The notes: a model not told the origin generated them from the sequence alone. 64,000 nt of DNA from Zhengitettix transpicula (GCA_037074705.1 CM073596.1:54340001-54404000); one strand, 5' to 3'; counted from the stretch's first letter, positions 11,911 through 24,084 are shown. Translations and numbers: made by a program.

Positions 11911-12148
11911 GTAGACAGGCTATGTACGGGGTAATCCATATAGTGGCAACTCCCCTCTTATAGCATAGGAAAAGGAGTGAAAGGGGGGATGCGTAAAGGT
12001 AAATCAAGGTAGCCAAAGGTTAAGTAGGGCCCCCGGGGCTGTAGTTTAAGGATCCAACCCGGCAATTTGAATAAATGTGATGCAGGGAAAACCCTAGAAA
12101 AACCTGCATCAGGTAGGTCGGGCATTTGGTACTTGTCCCACGTCCTTC
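11911..12148 (-). repeat. Family A repeat, 5'-truncated copy
   Basis: On the minus strand this contains, in family order, GGGCGTGGGACAAGTACC-like, CCCGACCTACCTGATGCAGG, TTTCTAGGGTTTTCCCTGCAT, GGATCCTTAAAC, the ACCTTGGCTACC-like block, CATCCCCCCTTTC, AGGGGAGTTGCC and TAGCCTGTC(T). It starts inside the element, as expected for 5' truncation by target-primed reverse transcription. No long A tail is left. Confidence 0.85.
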
Positions 12149-13869
12149 TATTACTACACGCCTTTTCTATTACTAATTTTATACAATTAATATTGCAAAA
12201 TCCATAGGAAAAATAAGTTGAATTCAGAATCTATTCTTGAGATTTAAGTTTCGTATAATAAAACCAGAGAAATTGTATTTATAGTAGGAATACTTTAAGA
12301 ATGATACCGAGCTGACGGAAAAATTAACACTTTTGGGTGGGGTCGTGGGCAGAGATGGAGTAATATAGAATACTGTGGGATTGAGTTGGTGGGACGTGAC
12401 TGAAATATCCTCCTCGTCACCAGCTTCCATGTTATTTGGACGAGGTTCCTCTGCTTTAGTTGGTCTCCATTGTGACACGGATGGTTGGGGGTGGAGGGGT
12501 TGAGGGTACAGCAACGTTATCAGGGGGTTCGCAGGCTCGATTGCCCATTTCTCCTAGTCCTTTGTCCTCCTGGTGGAGATAACTGGTAGACCAGAACCTC
12601 CCCACAATCACAATGCGAGGGCTGTTGGAATCGGAAGAAACTACCAGTTATCCTCCCCCGCAGACGTGCTCGCAAATCACATTATCTCCCTGTGGAAGAC
12701 TGAACCGAGTAGGTCCACGCAGTATTCGACCATTGCATCCTAAAACAATCCCTCGGCATTGTCAAACAGTAAAACAATTTCTCCTTTGATCCAAATTGCC
12801 CTTTCTCTGTAGTTAAGATGGATGATCTCTTTGCCCTCATTTCCTTAGAACTTCTTCAGTTTTTAATCCCATATCTGTTCCATTTTCATTTATTCTCCAA
12901 CACCACGTCTCTTTCTTAACGTCCATGTTTGTGATCCAAACAAATCCCCTGAACTTTAATAGATTGGATTAATGTAAAGGTTTGATGAGCGTAATGCTGC
13001 ACATTAGGTCTCATATAAATTCAATTAATGTATAAAAATGTTTAAACAAAATTTAAATTTAATTTTTTTGTTATTGTGATTTTAAAAAAAGTATTCTTGC
13101 CGGTTTGAATATTTAATTCAGTTACAAGAATATAAATTCTGTGACATTGATTACTCTCATTTCGGCCATGGACGTTGAAGGTCGAGGAACGTAACGACGT
13201 GTTTTACTCAACATGTGCAGCTTTTAATGTCTATAAATAAATATTCTGAGTGTTGGCCAATATCCAGTAATTCAAAAAAAGGACGAAAAGAAGTTGAGGG
13301 TGATGCGTCTGGGTCTCGGGGTGTTTTCCCTCTCAAGAGACAGGCTGTCTGCGTGTGTTTGAATGCAGGGAAGGGTTTCTTGGGGGTGGGGGACTAGTAG
13401 TGAAAGTGTTTGGCGGGGTTGCGGGGAGACTCCAAAGGCAAATATAGCCAGGCAGGTCTGCTGGTGGGATATTTTATTGCCTTTCCCACAAAAGCAATCC
13501 TCTACGGGCTTGGGTTATATTTACACTCGGCGAGAGACAAGTCCTTCATCGGGACGGTCTGAGTTCCTTCTTCTTAACACGACGGTAAATAAGGGCATTT
13601 GAAGCTCGCAAAACTAGGTATTACAGGGGGAAAATGTTTCTAAAAGAATTGCCGTTAAACCGTTAATAAACAAAATAAAATGAAACCTACATTAGACAGT
13701 AAAAATGTTGTATAAAAATTTACTTAATTAATAAAATAATTAAGTATGGCTAAAAAAATCGAAATAAATGTTTTAACTGAATTAATTTGCATATAATCTA
13801 ATAAATAAAGCAGAATGTTTGTTTTTATATTTATTTGTATGTTCCTCATACAAATCTACACCAGTCATC
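12149..13869. other. No supported gene
   Basis: A GC-richer part at about 12300-12780 and G-rich runs at 13370-13400 (GGGGGTGGGGG) stand out. No recognisable domain, RNA gene or shared repeat. Confidence 0.4.
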
Positions 13870-14502
13870 AAATTTCGTACACGTGTTCTTTGCAATCAGG
13901 AGACGCGTCTACCACCCCCAGAAGCGGGAGTGGAAATATTTAAACATGCTAAAACAGTCGATAGCTCAGTCAGATAAATATTTTTAGGGGTCTAAGATAT
14001 TCATAGTGTTTCTACCGATGTAATCTGACTACAACATCATCGAAACGGAGGTTCCTTAGGGTTGGGGGTGGACGCGTATTACAAGAAAATAACGCTAATT
14101 CAATCAACATTGGAGTCAAATCCAGTTTTAAGCATGTGGTTGAGTTTAATGATGACATTCAATTCGCCATTTAACCCCCAGGGGCGGGGCTACACGGGGG
14201 TAGAATTTTTCTAACAGGTTAAATGGCCGATATTTGTGTGGAATAAATAATTGTTGAGGTCAATGACGTTTATAAAATATCTACCAATGGTTTTTGTAAT
14301 ATTTCAACCACTTTCGCCATGAGAGCTAAGCACACATAGGGGTGGGGGTGGAAATATTCAAACAATGTAACCGGCCGACAACACATTTAATGAAAGGGGT
14401 TGAGTTGCGTTACATAAAAATAACCTATAAGATACCTATATTGGAGTCAAATCGGGGGTTATGGATAAATGACATCTCGGACAACGCCTGGCACCCAGCT
14501 AG
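13870..14502 (+). mobile_element. Non-autonomous Helitron-like 3' portion
   Basis: The right end is GCACCCAGCTAG followed by T (CTAG at 14499-14502), preceded by ACAACGCCTGG. This matches the conserved Helitron 3' terminus: a short GC hairpin, then CTRR, inserted before T. Internally it has at least two diverged direct units, each with GGGTGGGGGTGGAAATATT-like, AAAATAACNCTA/CCTATAA and ATTGGAGTCAAATC, around 13915-14150 and 14335-14460. The left terminus (TC) was not located, so the start is approximate. No Rep/helicase frame is present. Confidence 0.55.
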
Positions 14503-15665
14503 TTAAAAATAAAAAAGAACGTTTCTTCCCATACATTTGAGACACCATCAGGTGTTATACATTGTAAAGATACACTTAAAAATTTGTATATTTTCACTTT
14601 ACGTCTGTTTTTTATTAATATAAATTAAATAAGTTAACGACCTTTTTACAGACATTTTACAATATCTCACGACGTTTCTGTACCTTTCAGTCCAATCATC
14701 AGGTTGTTTGTCATGTTTGTACGATAGAATTTTTTTGTCAGAAGTGGTGTAAAACTGCATACATAATATATAACATATATTTTTCCTTACTCTTCTGTCT
14801 TAATGTTAAACAGCGTAATATTTAAAATGAAACCAGTTATTTGCAACGGTCTTCTAATTTAATAATAAATGTTACAAAAGTAATTATGAGTCTAAATACT
14901 GTTTTTAAATTAAAATCAAAAATTCATACCAAAACATAAAAAAATTATTTTTATCAAAAGTTAATAAATAATGGACTATTTTTAAGGTATCACTATTTGA
15001 ATATAATGTAATCTATTAGAAATGTTACAAGATATTAAACAAACGGTAAATACACTAAATTCACATAGTTACTTATAACCAATTATTTTTTAATTTTTGT
15101 AATAAATTTTATTAAATTTTTTAGTATAACTTAGTCATTTCAATTTGAAAAAATTGGTAATATCTATTATTAAATTACATGAAACGTTGTAAATTTATTA
15201 TTTTATTTTAAAGAATATATTTTTATAATACAAGATAGAAGAATAAAAATAATAAATGTCAACATAAATTTGTTACTTTGGAAATATTGTTGTTTGTTTA
15301 ACTCCAAAAAATATTTTAATAACTATGACGAAATGCGATATAATTGGGTAACGAATCGACACCAAACACAGACGTGGTATGTTTCTGGCTGGAACTTATT
15401 TTGTTTGAAATGATTTTTTTGACGTTACAAAATTTTAAGTAAATGGCCAAATAAAATAAAAATTCCTTTATTTACGGATAAGATCCGCGAATCTAAAACT
15501 CGTTTGGGGGTGAATTAGTCACATTAGTTGCAGAGATTTATGCAACCCCTGAGACAGAACAACCTGCGCCCTCAAAAATTAGTCACGTTATCCTTCATTT
15601 AATACTTAAAAATCTTCTCGCAATGTAGACGAGGTTTTTAAGTATTGAATGAAGGAAACGACCTT
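14503..15665. other. Very AT-rich DNA, no supported gene
   Basis: Apart from the hammerhead-like motif at 14671 nothing is recognisable. GAAACGTTGTAAATTT occurs at about 15181 but has no CTGANGA partner upstream. Confidence 0.4.
14671..14702 (-). other. Hammerhead-like motif with all core bases and a GUC site
   Basis: Minus strand from 14702: CTGATGA, then TTGGAC-TGAAAG-GTACA (helix II with T-A, G-C, A-T and C-G pairs around one G-A mismatch and one bulge), then GAAAC (14678-14674) and GTC. CUGAUGA, GAAA and the cleavage triplet GUC are all canonical. Helix III would be the palindrome ACGT, a type possible only in dimeric folding. Helix I is 2 bp (AC with GT). Confidence 0.4.
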
Positions 15666-15825
15666 GTCCAATTGGAATAGTCGGCCAGCTGCCTCCTATA
15701 CTGGTCGAGGCCTTGGTTACTTTGCTCCACCTTTTAGCATCCCCCCTCCTTTTCAGTCCTTTTCCTATGGCATAAGAGGGGAGTGGCCACTATGTGGATT
15801 ACCCTTAGCCTACACAGCCTGTCTT
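15666..15825 (+). repeat. Family A repeat with large internal deletion
   Basis: It has ATTGGAATAGTCGGCCAGCT, GCCTCCTATACTGGTCGAGG, then passes directly to CCTTGGTTACTTTGCTCC, GCATCCCCCCTCC, AGAGGGGAGTGGCC and GGATTACCC. About 200 bp of the middle of the element is missing between CGAGG and CCTTGG. Confidence 0.8.
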
Positions 15826-16858
15826 CACTTCTCGGAATAGCACTTGCTCTCTGCATGCATATGACGTCATCGCGGTCCTGCTTGGTGATTCCTTTATTCA
15901 AAATTAAGCCATATTGTTTTTTTAAATGAAAACAAAAAAGGATTCTGTATTTGTGTTTTTTTGTTACAGGTGATACTGGCAAAAGTTTTTAATTAATTTT
16001 AAGTTGTTATTGTTACAAGAATTATAAGGAATTGGTTTTATTTACAACTGTAAGTAAAATAATCGTTTCGCCAAATAATGATAAAAGTATTTACAACTTA
16101 TCTCCTGAGTTAAATACGGAGAAAGTATTACAGGAACGGTGCTTGAGGTGATTTATTATTGGCTGTGGTGGAGTACGGCAGTGTATAATATTTTATTAGT
16201 GTTCCAACTGCCGGGGAAATTCATCTCGCGGAGACCGAAAGGGAGGAAAAAAACAAAGGGCGGGGGCGACAGTGATAATTTGAAAGACACGCCGCCTGTA
16301 ATAATTTAGGAGAGGCGTGTGTTGTTTGTTTCGAAGCAACGCAATTTTCCCATTTTCCCTGTGTGTTCCACACGCTGCGGCTCATTCAATCCTCCCTCAC
16401 CGAAACTTTTTTTTTGTCTGTAGCTGCTTCACCCTGGGGGTGGGTAGGCAGGGACGACGGAGGGTCTTCTTCTTCTGCGTCTGTTTTTTTTTAGCCCTCC
16501 CACTCCTCCAGTCTCTGCTATTCATTCATTCATTTGGACAAGGCGACTCCCTAAACGGCCCCGCTAAGAGGGTGGGTGGGTGGGTGGCCCCGTCCTGCAC
16601 GACAATGCAACTGCGGGGATCGAACTTGCAGCGTAATTACTATGTCACCCTGCACTACAGGAGAGGGAGGAGACACAACACTCTGCGACATTGCCAGGGT
16701 ACACACGTCATCACACACATTCAACAGCAATAGTTGAGTTAATGTAATACCAAGGTCACGGACTATTTCGGCTACGTTGCCGATAATTGTGTCCAATAAT
16801 AGACAAGCGTGGTGACTAATGTTGGGGCTACACAATCTTTCGGATGAGGAGTGAGGTT
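15826..16858. other. No supported gene; GC-richer from 16190
   Basis: 16190-16740 is markedly GC-richer and carries a 138-codon frame (16317, non-ATG start) of low complexity (Cys/Phe-rich, then Arg-rich) that I regard as chance. A G-quadruplex motif lies within it (listed). Confidence 0.4.
16570..16587 (+). other. Canonical G-quadruplex motif
   Basis: GGGTGGGTGGGTGGGTGG: four G3 runs with single-T loops, the sequence class that forms the most stable parallel quadruplexes. Flanks are GC-rich. Confidence 0.8.
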
Positions 16859-17188
16859 AGGGACGGTCACCTACTTTACCTTAATATTACATTTTCGTGG
16901 CGCCTACTATAGAATACTTTTTAAGCGAGCGTGAAGGTTATCAGATTACGAAATTATACTTTGACGGAAGTAGATGAATTTGGATACTGATAGTAGAAGC
17001 AAAGCAAGAAATGCAGACGAAGAAGGGACGGTCACCTACTTTACCTTAATATTACATTTTCGTGGCGCCTACTATAGAATACTTTTTAAGCGAGCGTGAA
17101 GGTTATCAGATTACGAAATTATACTTTGACGGAAGTAGATGAATTTGGATACTGATAGTAGAAGCAAAGCAAGAAATGCAGACGAAGA
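16859..17188. repeat. 165-bp tandem duplication, copies identical by eye
   Basis: Two head-to-tail copies with period 165 (16859-17023 and 17024-17188). Both contain GGACGGTCACCTACTTTACC, CGTGGCGCCTACTATAG, TAAGCGAGCGTGAAGG and end GCAGACGAAGA. I see no difference between them, so the duplication is recent or an assembly effect. There is no frame through it. Confidence 0.9.
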
Positions 17189-20082
17189 TACAAGCTTGGA
17201 TACCAGGAAAGTCATTTATAAAATGACGCTGGATTACAGACCATTGATCTCCAGTGACGTTCTGATGTCACGCGGAAAGAACGTCCATGACAAAATTGTC
17301 TACCTCCCGTGAACTGCAGTTGTTAATGTTTACTCAGTATCACGGATACTAAGACAGGTAATAAAACATTTAAAAAAAAATGGTTAAATTTCTTGCAAGG
17401 AGTAAGTGAGATGAGCTGTTGGCAATGACTTTGGCACGTAAATCTGTGAGTCACGGCGTCGAGTTGATCCTGTTAAAGTGCAATAAGCTCCGATCCCTAA
17501 TCCCTTGCAATTGGAGTCTCGAGTTACCTCACGAAGACCCTGGTCCTCGGTGCAACGGGAGAACCTCATTCGTCCACCGTCAGTAATCTCTGCATTCCTG
17601 CGACGTAATTAATAACATGATCTGATGCTTTACATGTTAACTGATACTTTAATACATGTAATGTGAAGTTGAAGACAGTAAAAGGACACAATGAAAATTC
17701 GGAATAAAGAAAAAGACCACTATGAAAGCGTTGAAGTCATTACATTTCCTTATTATGATTCCAAAATGGAGCAAACTCAGAGACAAGCTCATTGCTTATA
17801 AATTTCTCGTGCGTTTACTGTTGCAGTATTGTTTGTATGTGTTTCCGTCCGTACGGAAAATATCAGATCGAGGCACGGGAAGGTGCGCCGTGTTTTGAGC
17901 GGCCGTTGCATGAGCGAACCTGCCATGAGCGGACAGACCCTTCACAATCCCCAAGCATTTATAGTCTGCAATCTGTATTTATGTATTTCTCTAGTTTTGT
18001 CCCACAAAACAGGTCGATCATGAATTAAATTAATTAGTAGTTCTCCGTGATGAAATATAAGTAAAAATATATTTTACTTAATTAACGCAAATAATAAATT
18101 GCAGACTGTAAGAATCAGGCCGGTTGGAAATGAAACGCTCCGACGGCAAGAATCTGTCTCTGGGGTTTATCAGTCATCAACTATGACTAACCAAACAATG
18201 GTCGCTGTTGAGGTTGACGGTCTGCCTCAACTCAGTCTCCCACGACGACGCAGACATCTCTCTCTTGTTACCACCATCCCAATTAACGACACTCGCACGG
18301 ACGATTATAACTGGTGTTTTGTCTCTTCATCCCCCCCACCCCCACCCTACCGCTTTCATCTGAGACCGCAGCCGCCCCTAATTTGGGACACTTCGTGGGC
18401 CAAAGTGTGCAACCGTGCCTCGGTGGCGTCGCCGTGGTCGTCTTCTCTTCTTTGAGTCACGAGGAGATGAATAATCGCGGGGCAAGGAGAGAAATTAAGT
18501 CTTGTCTTTAGTAATTTCCCAGAGCTCGTTAACAAGATGCTTCTTTTGCGGGTGGAGGCGAACACGTAACCAAAATAATAAAAAAACCAACCGTTCTGGA
18601 TTTGTGGATTAGAACAGAAAATATCCGAAAGAAGACACGAAAAAAAATCTTCCCTAGAAGTAGACATATCCGAATTGGTCCAGAATACCTCAAGAGCAAT
18701 TCATTTAATTTTAATCAAACATTAAAAGCATTAATTGAATCGAATAAATATCATATAATTATTGATATTTGGCCCTTGTCCTTAGGATCACCCTGTGTGA
18801 GTGAAATATTTATTACAATGTCCCCAAACTTCTAAAAAGTTTCATTTCAACTCGTTACAATTCCCGTCGTCATGATACTACTGTTAAATCTAAGACGTAT
18901 TATTTATCGTAACACGAAAAGGAGATAAATTCCCTCACGTTTTATAAAATAATTATCAGGCGGTTGCGTGTGTTGTTTTCCTGAAATAATTTACCAATCG
19001 TAAAGAAATGTGAGACAATTTTGTGGGTCTCTGAAAAATTTCTTTTTTTATTTTATTTTACCTAATGACGTACTTCTCTTTGTAATCACTGTTTATTTCT
19101 ATTAGACTTTTACCATCTAATTTTTCTGGACGTCAGAAAACAATCTCCATGTTTCTAAAGTTGAAATTTCTCAAGAGGATCAATTTTATACCGTAGTTTA
19201 TAATCACGAGAGATAAAGAAAAGGTAAACCACTGTCTTGTAAAGTGAATTTCTGGGTTCCTCTTCTGCTCCTCTCCGTGTTTACCCCCTCTTAAAATCTG
19301 TTCCTGGCAGCGAGAAGCTGGGTCCTTTCTTCTCTCCCCAACGCCCCGGCCTTCTTCGTCTTGGAAGGGGCTGAACAACACCTCCATATTTAATCAAGAC
19401 AGGGAAAGGGCATTGATTTTTGGCTCCCCTTCCGAAGCTGTGGCCATCGCCAGTGGCGAAGGGAAAAGTCCGCAGCAGCAGCAGCAGCATCGAAACTCGC
19501 TAAATTGAGTAAAAATAAGGGGACGCGATACTTGGTTGCTTCGATGAGGGGAAAATGAAGCTATTGAAAAACTCGTGAATAGGGAGAAAAAGAAGAACGT
19601 AAATGGACTTCCAGAAGGAAACAAAAATCAGAAATAGCACCATCAGAGTTCTCAGTTAATGAAGTCTACAACCATCTTACAGGAAAGGAAAAATTGCCAG
19701 AGGGTGGAATGTTTTAAAACTACATCTGAAGTTTTGTGTGAGGTAAGTGCCGCGTTTGATTAATCGTGTTGTTAATTCAAAAAGTACTTAGTAAAATGAT
19801 AAAAAAATTATATACATTTTATACATGTAATATAAAAATTAACAATGATAATAATCTGACGTCTTTTAAAATAAATGTTAAACACAAAAGCCAATTTATT
19901 ATCAAATTTAAAACGTAATATTCAATTTTATTAATTTCTCGTTGCATCAGTGCAGTGCTTGCTTTTAGAACGCAGCCATTACACTGTATAAAGAACCCGC
20001 TTCTTCAAGTGCGAGAACTGCACAGTGACCGTCGAATAAATCGTTCGCCTTTTTGTTCCATTTCTTTTTGTCCACTCACACG
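17189..20082. other. No supported gene
   Basis: Contains several 60-118 codon frames without recognisable domains (for example plus strand 18099-18455, with a Pro/Ser-rich end) and a (GCA)6 run at 19472-19489. GC-richer at 18100-18480 and 19240-19480. Confidence 0.35.
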
Positions 20083-20109
20083 TACACACACACACACACA
20101 CACACACAC
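20083..20109. repeat. (AC)n microsatellite
   Basis: About 13 AC units ending in CGCG. Confidence 0.95.
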
Positions 20110-20129
20110 GCGTGCGCCCAACGAGTATT

Positions 20130-20440
20130 GGCAGATTAATTAATCGTGTAATAGCCGAAGACATTTATGACCCTCTGCGTCCGCCCAACTACAGTAAATA
20201 TGCACGAGGAAAGGAGAGAAATACGGACGGCGCGGCGATTTGCATCCCTCCCATTTACGGAGACACTTATTAGCTTTCTATTTAAAGTGCCGCCGCTAAG
20301 TAAAAGAAGACCTCCATCACAGAGGGGGCCGATTAAAAAAAATAAATTAAAATGAGCGTCCGCCGCAATTTGGCAATGAGGAAGAAATCTCTCACTAGAA
20401 GGCATAAATTAGACAACATTTATGATGCGAATTAAAGACG
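20130..20440. promoter_or_regulatory. Candidate non-coding regulatory island
   Basis: A non-repetitive stretch dense in homeodomain-type cores: ATTAATTAAT (20135-20144), a POU octamer ATTTGCAT (20238-20245), GGCCGATTAAAA (about 20328-20339), TAAATTAAAATGAG and CATAAATTAG. It alternates with GC-rich pieces and has no long frame. This composition is typical of insect developmental enhancers, but conservation cannot be judged from one sequence. Confidence 0.22.
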
Positions 20441-20635
20441 CAATTCTTCCCTCCAATGGTAGACGAGTGCGGAAGGAGACTGTGGTAGGTAAACCACGAG
20501 GACGTTGACCACCACGCAGAGTAATGGAAGGAACCACAGACCTCCAAATAACACCACAAACTCCGTCCAATAATTTTTACTCTGAATTCAAATAAAATGT
20601 AAAATATAAAACGTCCGTGTTTAAAGTATAATAAT

Positions 20636-20811
20636 TAGATAAATAAGTAGTCAAAGAGAACGACACACACACACACAAGCACAGACCAAGTGATGAACTC
20701 GTAAACAATCTTGCGTTCCTTAAGTCACCTGACGACAGCAACAAGGATTGGAGAACCGTTGTGAGGTATTTATTTATATCGTCTGTTCCTTGACTACTTA
20801 TACACCCAATT
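20636..20811. mobile_element. Inverted-repeat element with hammerhead-like motif (family H1)
   Basis: The left end AGATAAATAAGTAGTCAAAG is the reverse complement of the family's right end, here TTGACTACTTATAC. The right arm carries CACCTGACGA (20727-20735 core) - CAGCAACAAGGATTGGA - GAACCGTTGTG, then GGTATTTATT. Compared with related copies (39723, 62942, 63749), the GAAAC is changed to GAACC and one pair of the GCAA/TTGC hairpin is lost. The centre contains an (AC)n tract. No frame is present. Confidence 0.45.
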
Positions 20812-23690
20812 GTTAACTACTGTATATATATATATATATAATTTCCTCGTCGGTATGGCATCGTTTAGAAAGTTATTTTTATTATTTCAACGAAAAAAAT
20901 ACTTAAAATTAAAAAAAATTAACCAATTTCCAGTCACAAAGTTTTATTTATATATTTTATCTTCAAGGCTTCCATATTCTCGTTCGTAATTATCTTATGA
21001 GATCAGAAAGTGTTGGGACAATGCGTGCTGATGCACTCAATTATTCTCATTACACTGAATCAAGATCTAATTATAAAAATTTGAAATTATCTCAATTAAC
21101 TCTAAGCTAATCCAAAGATTCCTATATTTGTGTTTTATAATTTGAAATTTAATCTCAATTTTATGGCTGAAAAAAAAATGGAATGAAAACCTTATTTATT
21201 TTATTGGTAGGTATCGCCCATAATTGGTCTAACCATCTTTAATAAATACGACCAATTAAGGCAGAATGATAAATAAAATTTTATAAACTAGTGACCGTAC
21301 TTAAAGTTTCCATTACTAATTTTCAACTGAAAACATTAAATTTCTCAGATTAAGCGAATGCAAGTTTTCATAACTTTCGTACTACAACGGAAGATGTTCT
21401 TAAGAAGAAAATTACGGTTGAAATGTTGTGTGTATTTTACTATTTAATTAAAAGATTTATGGGAATATTTATGTTATTAATCGTTAATCTTCAATCTATT
21501 CATTTATTCAAACTGTTTCTGTGTTTATTGGACAAACATAATCTTATTAATTTATAAATACGTAAAAGATTACTCGTATTTAATGACGTCATAGTTTTTT
21601 TTGTTTTTAAGTACATTTGAATTTTATTTATTTTATGTACCAGACTAGACGAGAAATTTCACGTTATTCAGCCGAATTTTTCTGGAGGAGTAAACGAAAA
21701 ATAAATTTTTCTGGAATTTCTTTCAGGGTCAATCGTAACTATTTCGAAGTTTCACAACGGATCACGGTTTTAATCTAATTATATTATTTTCTCTGCTTTC
21801 TTTAGACGAATAACGCGTGTGGACACTTGAAGGAATATACAGGGTGCGAAATAAGGTCATTGCATACTTTTCTCGTAAAGAAAGGTTTTAAGTGGGGGGT
21901 GAGGGTATTTACACGCGAGAGATTCCTGTGATCTTCCCTACTCTGGCAACACAGGATAAAAATACTCCAGGACGAGGAGTAAAGGGCGTAAATTAACCCC
22001 TCGTGCCAAAGGGGGAAAGGATCTTCCCCTAGTAGCAGCAGTGGTAGTAATTAGAAGTCCGTAAGCCTCCAGACTCGAATCCGCTGCTGCGACTTTGGAA
22101 GCTGTGAGGATAATTAACGAGACAAGAGAATAAGGCGATCTTATTTAAAAATCCTTTATAGTTACGTACTTTGTGATGAAATTACATCTAGAAGAACAGA
22201 TTAACTCTGTATAGATCACAAGCAACCTGTTTCCCACAAAACAAGGGAGCCCCGTGCAGCCTCGTAGCACTGCTTTACAATTTATTTACTTTTCGTACAG
22301 TTCTTATTGATCGATAAATAACATATACTTCAGAAACTATTCACATGGTGTCTGGCTCTGTGTTATGGGGACTCCAAAGCAGCGCACAGTCCAATAACTT
22401 TATATTACTGTCAACCTTCCAAAGCGTGACGTCATAAAACCAGACTTTGCGTCCGAGGTTTGGAATCGTGGAATTGTTTCCTTACGTAGCCTCCAGGATG
22501 TTTCTCTTTCGGGCGCGGACGTTCTCGTGACCCTTTGCGGAACACCGACCACACCACACCACACCACGGCCTGGGAAATAGAGGGAAGGAGTCTGGTAAT
22601 TAGCGCGAAGGGTCCCGTTGGCCGTGGCCTCTCTGACCTGTCGCATCTCACAAGCCCAAACGAGTTTCTCTGGCTTAGGTCAGGCAAGCAAGCTCATCAC
22701 TCATTACTTACCCACTCAAAAGGACCCGACCACTTAATCCGCGCAACGTCCACAACTTCGTGACGTATTTATCCCTCCGCGGCGCGACTGAAGAAACGCA
22801 GTCATCAACTGCAATTGCATTTCCCGCGTACATACCGTTCCTCGGGGGGAACCTGGAAGGGAACTTTTGTGACGCCGGGACAAGACGAACTAGGTCGGAA
22901 ATTGTGGGCGGCCAGGATAATTTTAATACTGGGAAGGCTCTGGCGAGGGTCTGAATGATGATGCTCAGCGGACGTCACCGTTCAGCCTCAGCGTCTTCGT
23001 AGGTCGTAGAAGCGACCTTCATGTCTACGCCACAAATAAGACGTAGGGCTGCAAAAACAAAGGGTTCCTCACGACGGGGAGATATATTCCTCCGCGTGTC
23101 TCTGAGCAATGGAATATCCGTCCACAGCCACCAAAGACGTTCCAGTCACCTATCATCCAGAAACGATTAACGCTTGTAATTAAATGTCTATTAATCATAC
23201 GTCAAGAAGTTTATTTAGTCATAGTTTCTCTTCCATCAGTTATCTTTGCTCGATGAAAACAGAAACATCAGCTTATTACTCAGAACTTTATTATAAAAAA
23301 TTTAAAACATGTGACGTTTCGTCCCTAATCTTTTTCTTTCTTCAGGTGATGTAACTTTCACTTAAATAATACAATTTTAAATTCGTAATACAATTAAATG
23401 ATAAGTAGTTGAACATAAATTACCCAGGAGCGATTGACATGAACGTAAGGACCGAAAAATTAAAAATTGTATCATTTAACTGGAAGAAGGATAATCAAAA
23501 AAATTATGGATGAAACGCCGTGTCTGTTTTATTATGAGTGTTTAAATTTTTCGTAACAAATATCTGACTTAATTGGCTGACGTTTTATTTAAAGAACTCA
23601 GATAAATTTAGCTGTTGTTTTCCATCGATTTTCTTGTATTTTCCCTTTTTCTCGCATTTTTTTGGGGTCGCTTGATGAAATGTTAGAATG
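20812..23690. other. No supported gene
   Basis: Contains (TA)n at 20823-20840, a (CCACA)n tract at about 22547-22567 and a GC-rich island at 22380-23110. A minus-strand hammerhead-like relic lies at 23313-23345 (CTGAAGA, 18 nt, GAAACGTC; helix II lost). The sequence CAGGGTGCGAAATAAGGTCA at 21841 resembles a DNA-transposon terminus, but I found no partner. Confidence 0.35.
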
Positions 23691-24084
23691 CTCACCTCGG
23701 CCTGTTCTGAGAGGTTTATGTTCTGGGGTCACAGACCTTGGGCATACGGTAAGAGTTGTTCGCTATTCCCATTGGAATAGTCGGCCAGCTGCCTCCTAAA
23801 CTGGTCGAGGCACGGAGAAGTTATGCTGCGTCCCCACAGCAAACTCCTCTCCCGCTATCGGAAGGGCGTGGAACAAGTACCCAATGCCCGACCTACCCGA
23901 TGCAGGTTTTTCTAGGGTTTTCCCTGCATTTCTTTAGGCGAATATAGCCCGGTGGCTCTAGTTAACCCTTGGCTACCTTCCTCTACCCTTCCGCATCCCC
24001 CCTTTCAAATCCCTTCCTATGTTATTAAAGGGGAGTTGCCCATCGTGGATTACCCTCAGGTAGCCTGTAGCTCTAAAAAAAAAT
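23691..24084 (+). repeat. Family A repeat, near full-length
   Basis: Runs from ACCTCGGCCTGTTCTGAGAG through GGTCACAGACCTTGGGCATA, TGGAATAGTCGGCCAGCTGC, TCCCGCTATCGGAAGGGCGT, CCCGACCTACCCGATGCAGG, TTTCTAGGGTTTTCCCTGC, CATCCCCCCTTTCAAATCCC and ends TAGCCTGTAGCTCT plus an A-rich tail. It lacks about 20 bp around GGATCCTTAAAC. The short frame inside has no coding meaning. Confidence 0.9.

Noticed and set aside
16317..16733. 138-codon frame
   Set aside because: Non-ATG start, Cys/Phe-rich low complexity, overlaps the G-quadruplex motif; no support.
20450..20545. Translation with VGKPRGR resembling the GRPxxRW block of LINE tails
   Set aside because: Stop immediately after the motif and no other tail motifs nearby.
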